Positions 1-6,525 of a stretch of DNA of 49,800 bases are shown in pieces. Position 1 is the first letter of the stretch; every line of letters starts with the position of its first letter. The translations under genes were made by a program, and so were the position numbers. This DNA is from Clostridia bacterium (lineage in GTDB: Bacteria; Bacillota; Clostridia; Oscillospirales; Acutalibacteraceae), in NCBI GenBank assembly GCA_017436255.1, contig JAFSDK010000008.1, positions 1-49,800 of the forward strand, given 5' to 3'. The notes beneath the pieces were generated by a model, which saw nothing but the letters and a program-made list of their open reading frames with translations, was not told where the DNA came from and did no database searches.

Positions 1-34
1 TGAAGTGATATAATGATGGTAGACACAAAAAACG
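1..34 (+). repeat. Left terminal inverted repeat of IS3-family element
   Basis: Bases 1-34 match the reverse complement of 1327-1360 over the same length. Identity is perfect over the inner TAGACACAAAAAACG part and imperfect toward the tip, which begins TGAA. Confidence 0.8.
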
Positions 35-49
35 GTGTCTACCATCATT
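12..49 (+). terminator. 15-bp perfect hairpin at the left IS end
   Basis: Bases 12-26 pair perfectly with 35-49 around an 8-base AAAAAACG loop, and a T-run follows (48-53). The hairpin overlaps the left inverted repeat and sits before the orfA ribosome binding site. It is shaped like a rho-independent terminator, so it could stop transcripts entering from outside the element or fold over and limit read-through translation. The function is inferred from shape and place. Confidence 0.6.
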
Positions 50-84
50 TTTTATGTTAAGATAGAGAAAAGGAGTTGAAACAA

Positions 85-444
85 ATGTCAAGACCAAAAG
101 GTGGAACAAATAGAAGCCATAGTAAAGAAGAAAAATTAGCGTTAGTTAAAAGGAATTTGTGTGGAGAAATGGCTACTGCATTAGCAAGAGAGACAGGGCT
201 TAGTGATTCAATGATTTGCAAATGGACAAGGCAATATTTACAAGGTGGTGAAGCTGCGCTTGTTAACAAGCGCAAACCCGGCAACCCACTTGCAAAATAT
301 GCGCGTAAAAAAGAACTCACCCCAATAGAGCAATTGGAATACAAAATTGCACTATTAGAACGAGAACTTTTAAAGAAAGACGGAGAAATTGTAAGGTTAA
401 AAAAATCCATAGAACTCGAAAGGGGCGATGCCAAAAGAAGGTAA
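85..444 (+). CDS. IS3-family transposase OrfA (helix-turn-helix)
   Basis: This 119-residue OrfA is the DNA-binding half of an IS3-family transposase. The N-terminal half carries a helix-turn-helix of the IS3/IS911 type around ALARETGLSDSMICKW. The C-terminal third (EQLEYKIALLERELLKK onward) is a heptad-like leucine zipper used for OrfA/OrfAB multimerisation. ATG at 85 is chosen over the in-frame TTG at 76 because AAGGAG lies at the right distance upstream. The frame passes through an A7 run at 399-405 before it stops at 444, so a fraction of ribosomes can shift into orfB. Confidence 0.9.
   Translation: MSRPKGGTNRSHSKEEKLALVKRNLCGEMATALARETGLSDSMICKWTRQYLQGGEAALVNKRKPGNPLAKYARKKELTPIEQLEYKIALLERELLKKDGEIVRLKKSIELERGDAKRR
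399..405 (+). promoter_or_regulatory. Programmed -1 frameshift site (A AAA AAA) between orfA and orfB
   Basis: The heptamer A AAA AAA is phased exactly as X XXY YYZ in the orfA frame (TTA AAA AAA TCC). A -1 slip moves ribosomes into the orfB frame, which is open from here to 1319. IS3-family elements are known to make the OrfAB transposase this way. orfB has no ATG with a ribosome binding site of its own in this region. Confidence 0.8.
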
Positions 445-1319
445 TACAACAAATCTATTCCTGCATCGAAAGAGAAAGTGAAAGTCACTCGGTAACAGAA
501 TTATGCGACATATATGAAGTATCACGTTCAGGATATTACAAATGGTTAAAGCGAAAAGGAAACTTAAATAGATACGAAAAGCAACAACAGGAATTGGATT
601 ACTATGTTGCGGATGTTCATTCGCACTATCCATCACAAGGATACAGAAGTATAGCAGATACCTTGTTAAACCAATATGGCTGGGTCGTTTCAGACATTTC
701 CGTGTTCAAGTCTATGAAACGGTTAGGGATTAGTGGCTTTATTAGGAAAACTAAAAATTTAGAACAGGATGGTTCGGGAAACGAACACGATAGGTTTCCC
801 AATATTCTCAACCGAGATTTTTATTCAGATAAACCAATGCAAAAGATTGTCACCGATGTTACGTATATTAAGAACAAAGGAAAGTGGTATTATCTTGCGT
901 GTTATTTAGATTTGTTTAACAATGAAATTGTTGATTGGGAATTAAGTGATGAGTTTGACAATTTTCTCGTAATGAAACCGGCAAAACGAATACTTGAAAA
1001 AGCAAAAAGTACCGGTACCCCTATCCTTTTGCACAGCGATCAGGGTTCCCAGTACTCCTCAGCAGGTTATTGCAACCTGCTTAAATCTTACAACACAATT
1101 CAAAGTATGTCAAGAGCAGGAACGCCAAGAGATAATGCAGTTATGGAATCATTCTTTGGAAGATTTAAAGACGTTATGTCATCACACTTCCAATATTGGA
1201 AGTGTGATGACATACACAAAGTGGTTTCTGATACAATTTACTATTTCAATTACATACGTCCTGTTCGCAAACTGAAAAGAAAACCGCCAGTCCAATACAG
1301 GCTTGAACTGGCAGCTTAA
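405..1319 (+). CDS. IS3-family transposase OrfB (DDE integrase core), made as OrfAB fusion
   Basis: This is the catalytic half of the transposase, about 304 codons counted from the frameshift point. It starts with an HTH_21-like region (residues like VTELCDIYEVSRSGYYKWL). An RNase-H-fold integrase core follows with the three acidic residues in their usual settings: TDVTYI (first Asp), LLHSDQGSQYSS (second Asp) and DNAVMESFFGRFK (Glu). It ends with the family's PVQYR motif. The first ATG-like start in the frame is a TTG near 594, which would remove the N-terminal domain, so production through -1 frameshifting at 399-405 is the better model. The reading frame is intact. Confidence 0.9.
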   Translation: MHRTRKGRCQKKVIQQIYSCIERESESHSVTELCDIYEVSRSGYYKWLKRKGNLNRYEKQQQELDYYVADVHSHYPSQGYRSIADTLLNQYGWVVSDISVFKSMKRLGISGFIRKTKNLEQDGSGNEHDRFPNILNRDFYSDKPMQKIVTDVTYIKNKGKWYYLACYLDLFNNEIVDWELSDEFDNFLVMKPAKRILEKAKSTGTPILLHSDQGSQYSSAGYCNLLKSYNTIQSMSRAGTPRDNAVMESFFGRFKDVMSSHFQYWKCDDIHKVVSDTIYYFNYIRPVRKLKRKPPVQYRLELAA

Positions 1320-1326
1320 ATTATTT

Positions 1327-1360
1327 CGTTTTTTGTGTCTACTAACTATTGACTATTTCA
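1327..1360 (-). repeat. Right terminal inverted repeat of IS3-family element
   Basis: Reverse complement of the left end (1-34) with mismatches confined to the outer half. It ends TTCA at 1360, directly before the duplicated terminator half at 1361. Confidence 0.8.
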
Positions 1361-1384
1361 AAGGATAACACCTTCAAGCGTTTT
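1361..1384 (+). repeat. 24-nt direct repeat, truncated terminator (copy 1)
   Basis: These 24 bases are identical to 2153-2176, where they form the loop and right arm of a complete terminator hairpin. Here the left arm (CGCTTG) is replaced by the IS end, so the minus-strand gene at 1389-1850, whose stop codon is 4 bases away, has lost a functional hairpin. Confidence 0.75.
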
Positions 1385-1388
1385 CTTA

Positions 1389-1850
1389 TTAAATTTCAAT
1401 TATTGTCAATCCTTTTTTATTGGCATAATTAACAGTATACGCTGTTCCGCCGCTTGTTTTGCGTTTATAACAGATAATATATTTTGAATGATTGACCATA
1501 TGTCTATTTCTTGCTTGCATACAACCGTTATAATATTTGTCTGACAAAATTACTATTTTATCGGCTTTGCTTTTTAAATATTCATAACTGGATATATCTT
1601 TTTCCGACCAATTTAAAGTTTGATTTTTACAAGGTAAAATTAAAATCAGTTTTATTTGAGGATAAGTTTGTTTTAACTCTATAATAGTTTGAGCAGCAAG
1701 GGTATCAAATCCCCGTGCTCCTCCAGCTCCGAAATAGATCACATCTTTTTTTATTAGTTTAATAATCTCGTTTTTTAAATTTGATTTAATAATTTGTGTG
1801 TCATCTATTAAATCACGATGTCCTGTAAAACAGCAAGTTTTTTCTATCAT
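1389..1850 (-). CDS. SLOG/DUF1273-family protein
   Basis: This 153-residue protein has the DUF1273 (YpsA-like) form of the SLOG/Rossmann fold. The start reads CCFTGHRDL and is followed by the glycine-rich GAGGARGFDTLAA, the likely nucleotide-binding loop of the family. Near the C-terminus is a segment with R-x-R-H-M-V and TSGGTAYTVNYA. SLOG domains bind nucleotides or nucleotide-derived ligands, and some act as sensors in defence or stress systems. The reaction of this protein is unknown. It is divergent from a Cro/C1-type regulator at 1938 with a shared inverted repeat between them, which suggests co-regulation. Its terminator appears to be cut by the IS at 1-1360. Confidence 0.75.
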   Translation of the reverse strand: MIEKTCCFTGHRDLIDDTQIIKSNLKNEIIKLIKKDVIYFGAGGARGFDTLAAQTIIELKQTYPQIKLILILPCKNQTLNWSEKDISSYEYLKSKADKIVILSDKYYNGCMQARNRHMVNHSKYIICYKRKTSGGTAYTVNYANKKGLTIIEI

Positions 1851-1867
1851 ATTATTTCCTTTTTTAT

Positions 1868-1910
1868 ATGGGGGTTATATCCCCTTAATATTTAGGATTA
1901 TAACCCCCAT
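1868..1910. promoter_or_regulatory. 12-bp inverted repeat between divergent SLOG and HTH genes (candidate operator)
   Basis: ATGGGGGTTATA at 1868-1879 is repeated in reverse at 1899-1910, with arm centres about three helical turns apart. It lies in the 87-base gap between the divergent genes. Each arm contains TATAAC reading outward, a possible -10 hexamer. The regulator encoded at 1938 is the natural candidate to bind here. The match is seen directly; binding is inferred. Confidence 0.55.
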
Positions 1911-1937
1911 AATAATAAATGTCAAGGTGGGGATTGT

Positions 1938-2138
1938 ATGATAGTATTTGATAAACTTTGGAAAACAATGCAAGATAAAGGTGTAACAACCTATCAATTA
2001 AGAGAGAAAAGCGGCATCGACAGTAAAACGGTAAGACGCTTAAAAGCAAATGAGAATATTGAAACCAAAACACTTGATAAACTGTGCCATGCGCTCGGTT
2101 GTAGGATAGAGGACATTGTAGAGTTTATAGATGACTAA
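1938..2138 (+). CDS. Small Cro/C1-type helix-turn-helix regulator
   Basis: This 66-residue protein is almost entirely one HTH domain of the Cro/C1 (XRE, HTH_26) type. TTYQLREKSGIDSKTVRRLK forms the helix-turn-helix, and LDKLCHALGCRIEDIVEFI is the closing helix pair common to the family. A ribosome binding site (AAGGTGGGG) lies just before the ATG. It is divergent from the SLOG gene and a perfect terminator follows 5 bases after its stop. It probably represses the divergent promoter region through the inverted repeat at 1868-1910. Similar small regulators are common on mobile elements, so a phage or plasmid origin is possible. Confidence 0.8.
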   Translation: MIVFDKLWKTMQDKGVTTYQLREKSGIDSKTVRRLKANENIETKTLDKLCHALGCRIEDIVEFIDD

Positions 2139-2143
2139 AAATT

Positions 2144-2180
2144 AAACGCTTGAAGGATAACACCTTCAAGCGTTTTTGTT
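2144..2180 (+). terminator. Rho-independent terminator after the HTH gene
   Basis: A 13-bp perfect stem (2144-2156 with 2163-2175) closes on the loop ATAACA and is followed by a T-run. The loop and right arm are the second copy (2153-2176) of the 24-nt direct repeat also found at 1361-1384. Confidence 0.85.
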
Positions 2181-2204
2181 TATTATATTTAATAATTGAT
2201 AGTG

Positions 2205-2280
2205 CGTAGGGACAGGCGTCCTCGACTGTCCGTAAAAAAGGTGTTGGCATAACGGTCAGTCCGGGAGGCCTGACCCTACC
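2205..2280. repeat. Composite palindromic intergenic repeat
   Basis: Two hairpins, GGACAG...CTGTCC (2210-2231) and GGTCAG...CTGACC (2254-2275), are enclosed by an outer inverted pair GTAGGG (2206-2211) and CCCTAC (2274-2279). It is much richer in G+C than its surroundings. It resembles the short GTAGGG-type palindromic repeats scattered between genes in many Clostridia. Copy number in this genome cannot be judged from one copy. Confidence 0.55.
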
Positions 2281-2287
2281 AAAATTA

Positions 2288-3670
2288 TTAGTCTTCAATT
2301 TTACCATAAATATGGTCGGCAACGTAAAGTCCCATAGCACCGCTTTGGGAAAGACCACGGGTGATACCGCTACCGTCACCGATAAGGTAAACACCGTCCA
2401 TAATCTCAAAATTGCCGTTGTGTACAGGCTTAATTGAATAGTATTTGTTCTCACAGCCGTAAAGCAATGTATCGTCATTAGCGCATCCCGGGGCTACCTT
2501 ATCGAGAGCGTAGATTGTCTCAATAATATTTGTAAGCGCTCTGTAGGGCATAACGATTGAAAGGTCACCCGCAAATGCCTTGAGGGTAGGAATAACGCTG
2601 TTGGCAGAAAGACGATGGTCGTTAGTACGACGGCCACGAATAAGGTCACCAAAACGCTGAACGATAATGTTGCCTTCGCCCGCAAAGTTCATATTGCGCG
2701 CAATGTTAATTGCATACTCGGTCGGCTTTGTAAAGTCGCCCGCAAAATGAATGGAAGACAGAATTGCAAAGTTGCAGTTGTCGGTTTTCTTCTCGGGCTC
2801 TGCAAAGGAGTGACCGTTAGCCGTAATAACACCTTGATTATTCTCTGCCGATACAAGACCGCCCTGGTTGAAGCAGAACATACGAGTTCTATCCTCAAAG
2901 GTCTTGGTGCGGTAAAGAATTTTCGGCTCATAAATCTTGCTTGAAAACTCTCTCCACACAGCGTCCTTCATTTCAACACGCACACCGATATCAACCGAGT
3001 TAGCGCCAATTTGGATGCCGAACTTATTGCAGAAGTTGGTTACAAACTCCGCACCGCCACGACCTGTTGCGATAATAATCTTCTCGGCTGTAATAACTTC
3101 GGTTTCGCCCTTTGAAATGGTGTGTATTTCGTAACCACCGTCACATTTTTCAATATCGGTACAGTCGGTAAGGGACGTGAGCACAACGCCGTTATCATTC
3201 AACCATTCGATTAAATGCATCATGGTTGAGTAGTTTTTATCGGTACCGAGGTGACGCACATTCATATCAAGGAGTCGTAGGTTATTCTGCAGACATTTAA
3301 GTTTTAAATCTTCGTTAGACATATAAAGTTCGGGATAGTCGTCCGAAAAATCTCTTAAAATATCGTCAACGGCATTAATGTATTTCATAGCCGTATTTTC
3401 ACCAAGTTCGTCCCCCATAGTGCCGCCGTAGGCAGTACCTAGGTTGAACTTACCGTCAGAGAATGCGCCGGCACCCGCGTAACCGCTTGTGATGCTACAA
3501 ATTTTGCAATGTATACATTTTTTATTATGACCTGCGGGGCAGTTACGTTTATCAAGGGTAAAACCTTTTTCAATTATAATGATATTTGCATTCCGGTTAT
3601 TTTTTTTGGCTTGGTAAGCCGCCATAAGACCACCAATACCGCCGCCAATTATCGCTATATCATATTTCAT
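2288..3670 (-). CDS. FAD-dependent oxidoreductase, COG2509 type
   Basis: A 460-residue flavoprotein with an N-terminal Rossmann dinucleotide site (IAIIGGGIGGLMAAYQA) and a C-terminal FAD-contact motif (YLIGDGSGITRGLSQSG). Between residues about 43 and 60 lies a cysteine cluster (CPAGHNKKCIHCKIC) typical of the uncharacterised FAD-dependent dehydrogenase group COG2509. The cluster may bind metal or be redox-active. The substrate is not known. The ATG has an upstream GAGGT-type binding site. It lies downstream of rpmB on the same strand, but a terminator separates them. It is the usual length for the family and has no defects. Confidence 0.85.
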   Translation of the reverse strand: MKYDIAIIGGGIGGLMAAYQAKKNNRNANIIIIEKGFTLDKRNCPAGHNKKCIHCKICSITSGYAGAGAFSDGKFNLGTAYGGTMGDELGENTAMKYINAVDDILRDFSDDYPELYMSNEDLKLKCLQNNLRLLDMNVRHLGTDKNYSTMMHLIEWLNDNGVVLTSLTDCTDIEKCDGGYEIHTISKGETEVITAEKIIIATGRGGAEFVTNFCNKFGIQIGANSVDIGVRVEMKDAVWREFSSKIYEPKILYRTKTFEDRTRMFCFNQGGLVSAENNQGVITANGHSFAEPEKKTDNCNFAILSSIHFAGDFTKPTEYAINIARNMNFAGEGNIIVQRFGDLIRGRRTNDHRLSANSVIPTLKAFAGDLSIVMPYRALTNIIETIYALDKVAPGCANDDTLLYGCENKYYSIKPVHNGNFEIMDGVYLIGDGSGITRGLSQSGAMGLYVADHIYGKIED

Positions 3671-3694
3671 AAATGAACCTCCGTATTTTTTGCA

Positions 3695-3731
3695 ACAGAA
3701 AACGGTGCACTCCGAAAGGGGAATACACCGT
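3695..3731 (-). terminator. Terminator of rpmB
   Basis: On the minus strand an approximately 12-bp stem with two G-T pairs (3720-3731 with 3702-3713) is followed by a T-rich tract (TTTTCTGTT). It lies just past the rpmB stop codon. Confidence 0.65.
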
Positions 3732-3774
3732 CTGTACTGTTTTACAAATTAAAATCTGCTGTCACCCTAAACGA

Positions 3775-3963
3775 TTAGATAGCTCTGGTAACCTTTCCTG
3801 AACGTAAACAACGGGTGCAGGCATTTATACGACACGGTGTACCGTTGATAATAGCCTTAACTTTCTTAACGTTAGGCTGCCAGGTTCTGTTGGAACGTCT
3901 GTGTGAGTGAGAAACTTTAATTCCGAAAGCAATTTGTTTATTGCAGATATCACATTTTGCCAT
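3775..3963 (-). CDS. rpmB: 50S ribosomal protein L28
   Basis: L28 is a small protein of the large ribosomal subunit. The 62-residue product begins MAKCDICNKQ and carries two CxxC pairs (CDIC and CTRC) that form the zinc-binding version of L28. ATG at 3963 is used rather than the upstream in-frame codon at 3972 because AGGAGG lies 8 bases before it. The gene is monocistronic, with its own strong promoter (3999-4027) and terminator (3695-3731). The promoter resembles that of the S10 operon, which fits coordinated ribosome synthesis. Confidence 0.95.
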   Translation of the reverse strand: MAKCDICNKQIAFGIKVSHSHRRSNRTWQPNVKKVKAIINGTPCRINACTRCLRSGKVTRAI

Positions 3964-3998
3964 GGTCTGCACCTCCTTTAATCACATTAGCAACAACT

Positions 3999-4027
3999 AT
4001 AATAACAGAAATGTAAGCGTTTTGCAA
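3999..4027 (-). promoter_or_regulatory. rpmB promoter
   Basis: On the minus strand TTGCAA (4022-4027) and TATTAT (3999-4004) are separated by 17 bases. The same hexamers, with extra matching flanks (CACTTGCAAAAC before, TGTTATTATA around the -10), occur in the S10 promoter at 25534. Confidence 0.75.
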
Positions 4028-4066
4028 GTGTTTTTTTAAAATTTTCAGTTTTTACCATTAAAAAGG

Positions 4067-4096
4067 TTGAAAAAGCGCTTTTATATGTTATATAAT
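4067..4096 (+). promoter_or_regulatory. Promoter of the HAD-MFS operon
   Basis: TTGAAA at 4067-4072 and TATAAT at 4091-4096, spaced by 18 bases, about 24 bases before the start codon. Confidence 0.7.
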
Positions 4097-4119
4097 GTCA
4101 TAGATTTGAGGTGTTATAT

Positions 4120-4785
4120 ATGATCAAAGCAGTACTTTTTGATTTGGATGGCACTATTGCCAATACTTTGCAAGATTTAGCCGATGCATCTAATTACGCG
4201 TTGGCTTCTTTTGGTTTTCCGACGTACGAAACCGATCGTTACAGATATTTTGTGGGACGTGGTATACCAAATCTTATTAAGGCAATTGTGCCTAAAGATA
4301 ATGGAGATGCGGAAACGTTAACTGCCGTAAAGGCAAAGTTTTTTGAATATTATGACGTGCATTATGCTGATAATACCTGCGTTTATGAAGGCGTACCGCA
4401 ATTGTTTGAAACTCTTAAGGCTATGGGTATTAAGTTTGCAGTTGTTACTAATAAGGCGCACTCTGCCGCAAAAGAAGTTGTAAAAAGACTTTATGGCGAT
4501 ACAATAAGCGTCGTTGTGGGACAAACAGATGACGTGCCGGTAAAGCCCAGTCCAGAAATGCCAACTTCTGCTGCAAAACAATTAGGTGTTGATACCGTAG
4601 AATGCCTTTTTGTAGGTGATTCGGGTGTTGACTGCCAAACAGGTGTAAATTGCGGCGCAGTAAGTGTAGGCGTATTATGGGGATTCAGAGAGCGTGACGA
4701 ACTTTTAGAAAATGGCGCTAAATATGTAATTGACGATCCAAATAGTATCATAGAAATTATAAAGGAATTAAATAATGGCAAATAA
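4120..4785 (+). CDS. HAD-family phosphatase, phosphoglycolate phosphatase-like
   Basis: A 221-residue HAD hydrolase of subfamily IA. Motif I (FDLDGTIANT) carries the nucleophilic Asp and the acid/base Asp. Motif II is VVTNK, motif III Lys lies in VKPSPEMP, and motif IV is FVGDSGVDCQTG, which binds Mg. A helical cap lies between motifs I and II. This arrangement fits phosphoglycolate phosphatase or a related sugar-phosphate phosphatase, but the substrate cannot be read from sequence. ATG at 4120 is preferred to the GTG at 4111, which lies inside the GAGGTG ribosome binding site. Its last 11 bases overlap the MFS gene, so the two are translationally coupled. Confidence 0.85.
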   Translation: MIKAVLFDLDGTIANTLQDLADASNYALASFGFPTYETDRYRYFVGRGIPNLIKAIVPKDNGDAETLTAVKAKFFEYYDVHYADNTCVYEGVPQLFETLKAMGIKFAVVTNKAHSAAKEVVKRLYGDTISVVVGQTDDVPVKPSPEMPTSAAKQLGVDTVECLFVGDSGVDCQTGVNCGAVSVGVLWGFRERDELLENGAKYVIDDPNSIIEIIKELNNGK

Positions 4786-5959
4786 TTATAATTATACACG
4801 TGTATGCTGTTACATAGGCTACTTTGTTCAAGCTATTATAAACAATTTTTTGCCATTATTATTTGTAACCTTTAATAGTCAATTTGGGATATCGTTTGAA
4901 AAGCTTGGTATACTTATAGTTATAAATTTTTGTACCCAGATAGCGGTTGACGTTATTTCGGTTAAGATTATAGATAAGGTAGGCTATAAAAACACCGCCA
5001 TTTTGGCGCATGTTTTTGCAAGCATTGGTTTGGCGTTGTTGGCTTTCTTACCTAACATTATGAGCAATGTATATACTGCAATAATTATTTCAATTTTGTT
5101 TTATGCTTTTGGTAGTGGACTTATTGAAGTAATTATAAGCCCCATAATTGAATATTTGCCGTCAAATGCCAAAGCGGCAAGTATGAGCTTTTTACACTCT
5201 TTTTATTGTTGGGGCCAACTTGCAACGGTAATAATTACAACCATTATGTTTGTTCTGCTTGGAATTGATAGGTGGAGCGTTATTTCACTTATATGGGCGG
5301 TAGTGCCGTTTGTTAACTTGTTTTTATTTATACGTGCACCTATAGTGGTACCTGAAAACGTTTCGCCCGAAAAGCGAAATAGACACCTACTAAAAAACGG
5401 CAATTTTTATTTATTACTTTTGGTTATGCTTTGTGCCGGCTCGTCAGAACTTGCTGTTTCGCAATGGGTATCGGCTTTTGCAGAAGTATCTTTAGGACTT
5501 GATAAGTCGGTGGGGGATCTTTTAGGCCCTTGTGCGTTTGCGCTTTTTATGGGTGTGGGTCGTCTTATTTACGGTCTTGCGGGAGAGCGGTTGAATATAA
5601 AGAAAACCATGCTTGTATGTGCCGTTTTATGCTTTAGTTGTTACATGGTAATTGCACTTAGCGGCAGTGCTGTTTTATCGCTTGTATTCTGTGCTATTTG
5701 CGGTTTTTCGGTTAGCGTTATGTGGCCTGGCACACTTAGCATTGCGTCGGCGTCCTTTGCTTCGGGCGGTGCACTTATGTTTGGATTTTTAGCGGCATTT
5801 GGCGACCTCGGTTGTTCGGTAGGCCCGTGGGTTGCCGGTAAGATGGCAGATTCTTATGGCTTGCAGAGTGGATTTTTGTTGGCCGGCATATTCCCACTTA
5901 TAATGATTTTTGTGATAATTTATCTCATTAAAAAAGATTTTATTGCCAAAACGCAGTAA
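4775..5959 (+). CDS. MFS transporter
   Basis: A 394-residue inner-membrane protein with about 12 hydrophobic segments, in the usual size range of the major facilitator superfamily. The opening segment (VCCYIGYFVQAIINNFLPLL) resembles the sugar/fucose-permease-like MFS branch of Clostridia, and a charged loop (residues about 195-207) separates the two six-helix halves. The substrate is unknown. It overlaps the preceding HAD phosphatase gene by 11 bases. Transport coupled to dephosphorylation of a sugar phosphate is a possible joint role, but that is inference. Confidence 0.8.
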   Translation: MANNYNYTRVCCYIGYFVQAIINNFLPLLFVTFNSQFGISFEKLGILIVINFCTQIAVDVISVKIIDKVGYKNTAILAHVFASIGLALLAFLPNIMSNVYTAIIISILFYAFGSGLIEVIISPIIEYLPSNAKAASMSFLHSFYCWGQLATVIITTIMFVLLGIDRWSVISLIWAVVPFVNLFLFIRAPIVVPENVSPEKRNRHLLKNGNFYLLLLVMLCAGSSELAVSQWVSAFAEVSLGLDKSVGDLLGPCAFALFMGVGRLIYGLAGERLNIKKTMLVCAVLCFSCYMVIALSGSAVLSLVFCAICGFSVSVMWPGTLSIASASFASGGALMFGFLAAFGDLGCSVGPWVAGKMADSYGLQSGFLLAGIFPLIMIFVIIYLIKKDFIAKTQ

Positions 5960-6006
5960 ATGTATTAAAATAAGGATGTACATATTATTTTAAGGGGTGT
6001 TTTTAC

Positions 6007-6486
6007 GTGAAGAGAGAAACATATCTTAATTGGGATGAATATTTTATGGGTATTGCGCTTTTATCGTCACAGCGCAGTAAAGACCCTTCAACACAGGTTG
6101 GTGCCTGTATTGTAAATGATGAAAATAAAATCATGTCGGTAGGATATAACGGAATGCCGAGATTTTGCAGCGATGATGAGTTTCCGTGGGATAACGTTGG
6201 CGCGGCGCTTGATACGAAGTACGTTTACGTTTGCCATGCAGAACTTAACGCTATTTTGAATTATAGCGGTGGCTCACTAAAAAACTGCAAGGTTTATACA
6301 ACGCTTTTTCCGTGCAATGAGTGTGCAAAGGCAATTATTCAAGCCGGAATAAAAGAAATTATTTATATGTGTGATAAGTATGCTGAAACCGATAGTGTAA
6401 TTGCTTCAAAGAAAATGTTTGACGTAGCACGTGTAAAATATCGTATGTATGAGCAGACTAAAAACACTGTAGAACTTAAACTGTAA
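6007..6486 (+). CDS. Deoxycytidylate (dCMP) deaminase family protein
   Basis: A zinc-dependent nucleotide deaminase of 159 residues. It shows the paired signatures of the cytidine/deoxycytidylate deaminase fold: CHAELNAI (zinc His and catalytic Glu) and [14 protein letters not shown] (two zinc Cys). The N-terminal [17 protein letters not shown] is typical of dCMP deaminases (ComEB/Dcd-type), which make dUMP for thymidylate synthesis. Translation starts at GTG 6007 behind AAGGGGTG. It is followed by a bidirectional terminator shared with ligA on the other strand. Confidence 0.88.
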   Translation: MKRETYLNWDEYFMGIALLSSQRSKDPSTQVGACIVNDENKIMSVGYNGMPRFCSDDEFPWDNVGAALDTKYVYVCHAELNAILNYSGGSLKNCKVYTTLFPCNECAKAIIQAGIKEIIYMCDKYAETDSVIASKKMFDVARVKYRMYEQTKNTVELKL

Positions 6487-6487
6487 G

Positions 6488-6525
6488 AAAAAAAGACTTG
6501 AGTCGTTCGACTCAAGTCTTTTTTA
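6488..6525. terminator. Bidirectional terminator between dCMP deaminase and ligA
   Basis: A long perfect hairpin centred near 6506 (GACTTGAGTCG with its reverse complement, extended by A/T pairs) has a T-run on each strand. It can end transcripts from both converging genes. Confidence 0.85.

Larger units (their letters stand above)
1..1360 (+). mobile_element. IS3-family insertion sequence, complete
   Basis: A whole IS3-family element: two terminal inverted repeats of 34 bases (1-34 and 1327-1360) enclose orfA and orfB in the -1 frame relation typical of the family. The ends read TGAA...TTCA, and the inner 17 bases of the two repeats are identical. The element lies directly against half of a terminator hairpin (1361-1384) whose other arm is missing, so it probably inserted into the terminator of the minus-strand gene at 1389-1850. 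The left flank is outside the window, so a target duplication cannot be checked. Neither frame is broken, so the copy looks potentially active. Confidence 0.9.

Noticed and set aside
994-1275. 93-codon plus-strand frame inside the transposase
   Set aside because: It lies wholly inside orfB in another frame, has no ribosome binding site and no recognisable domain.
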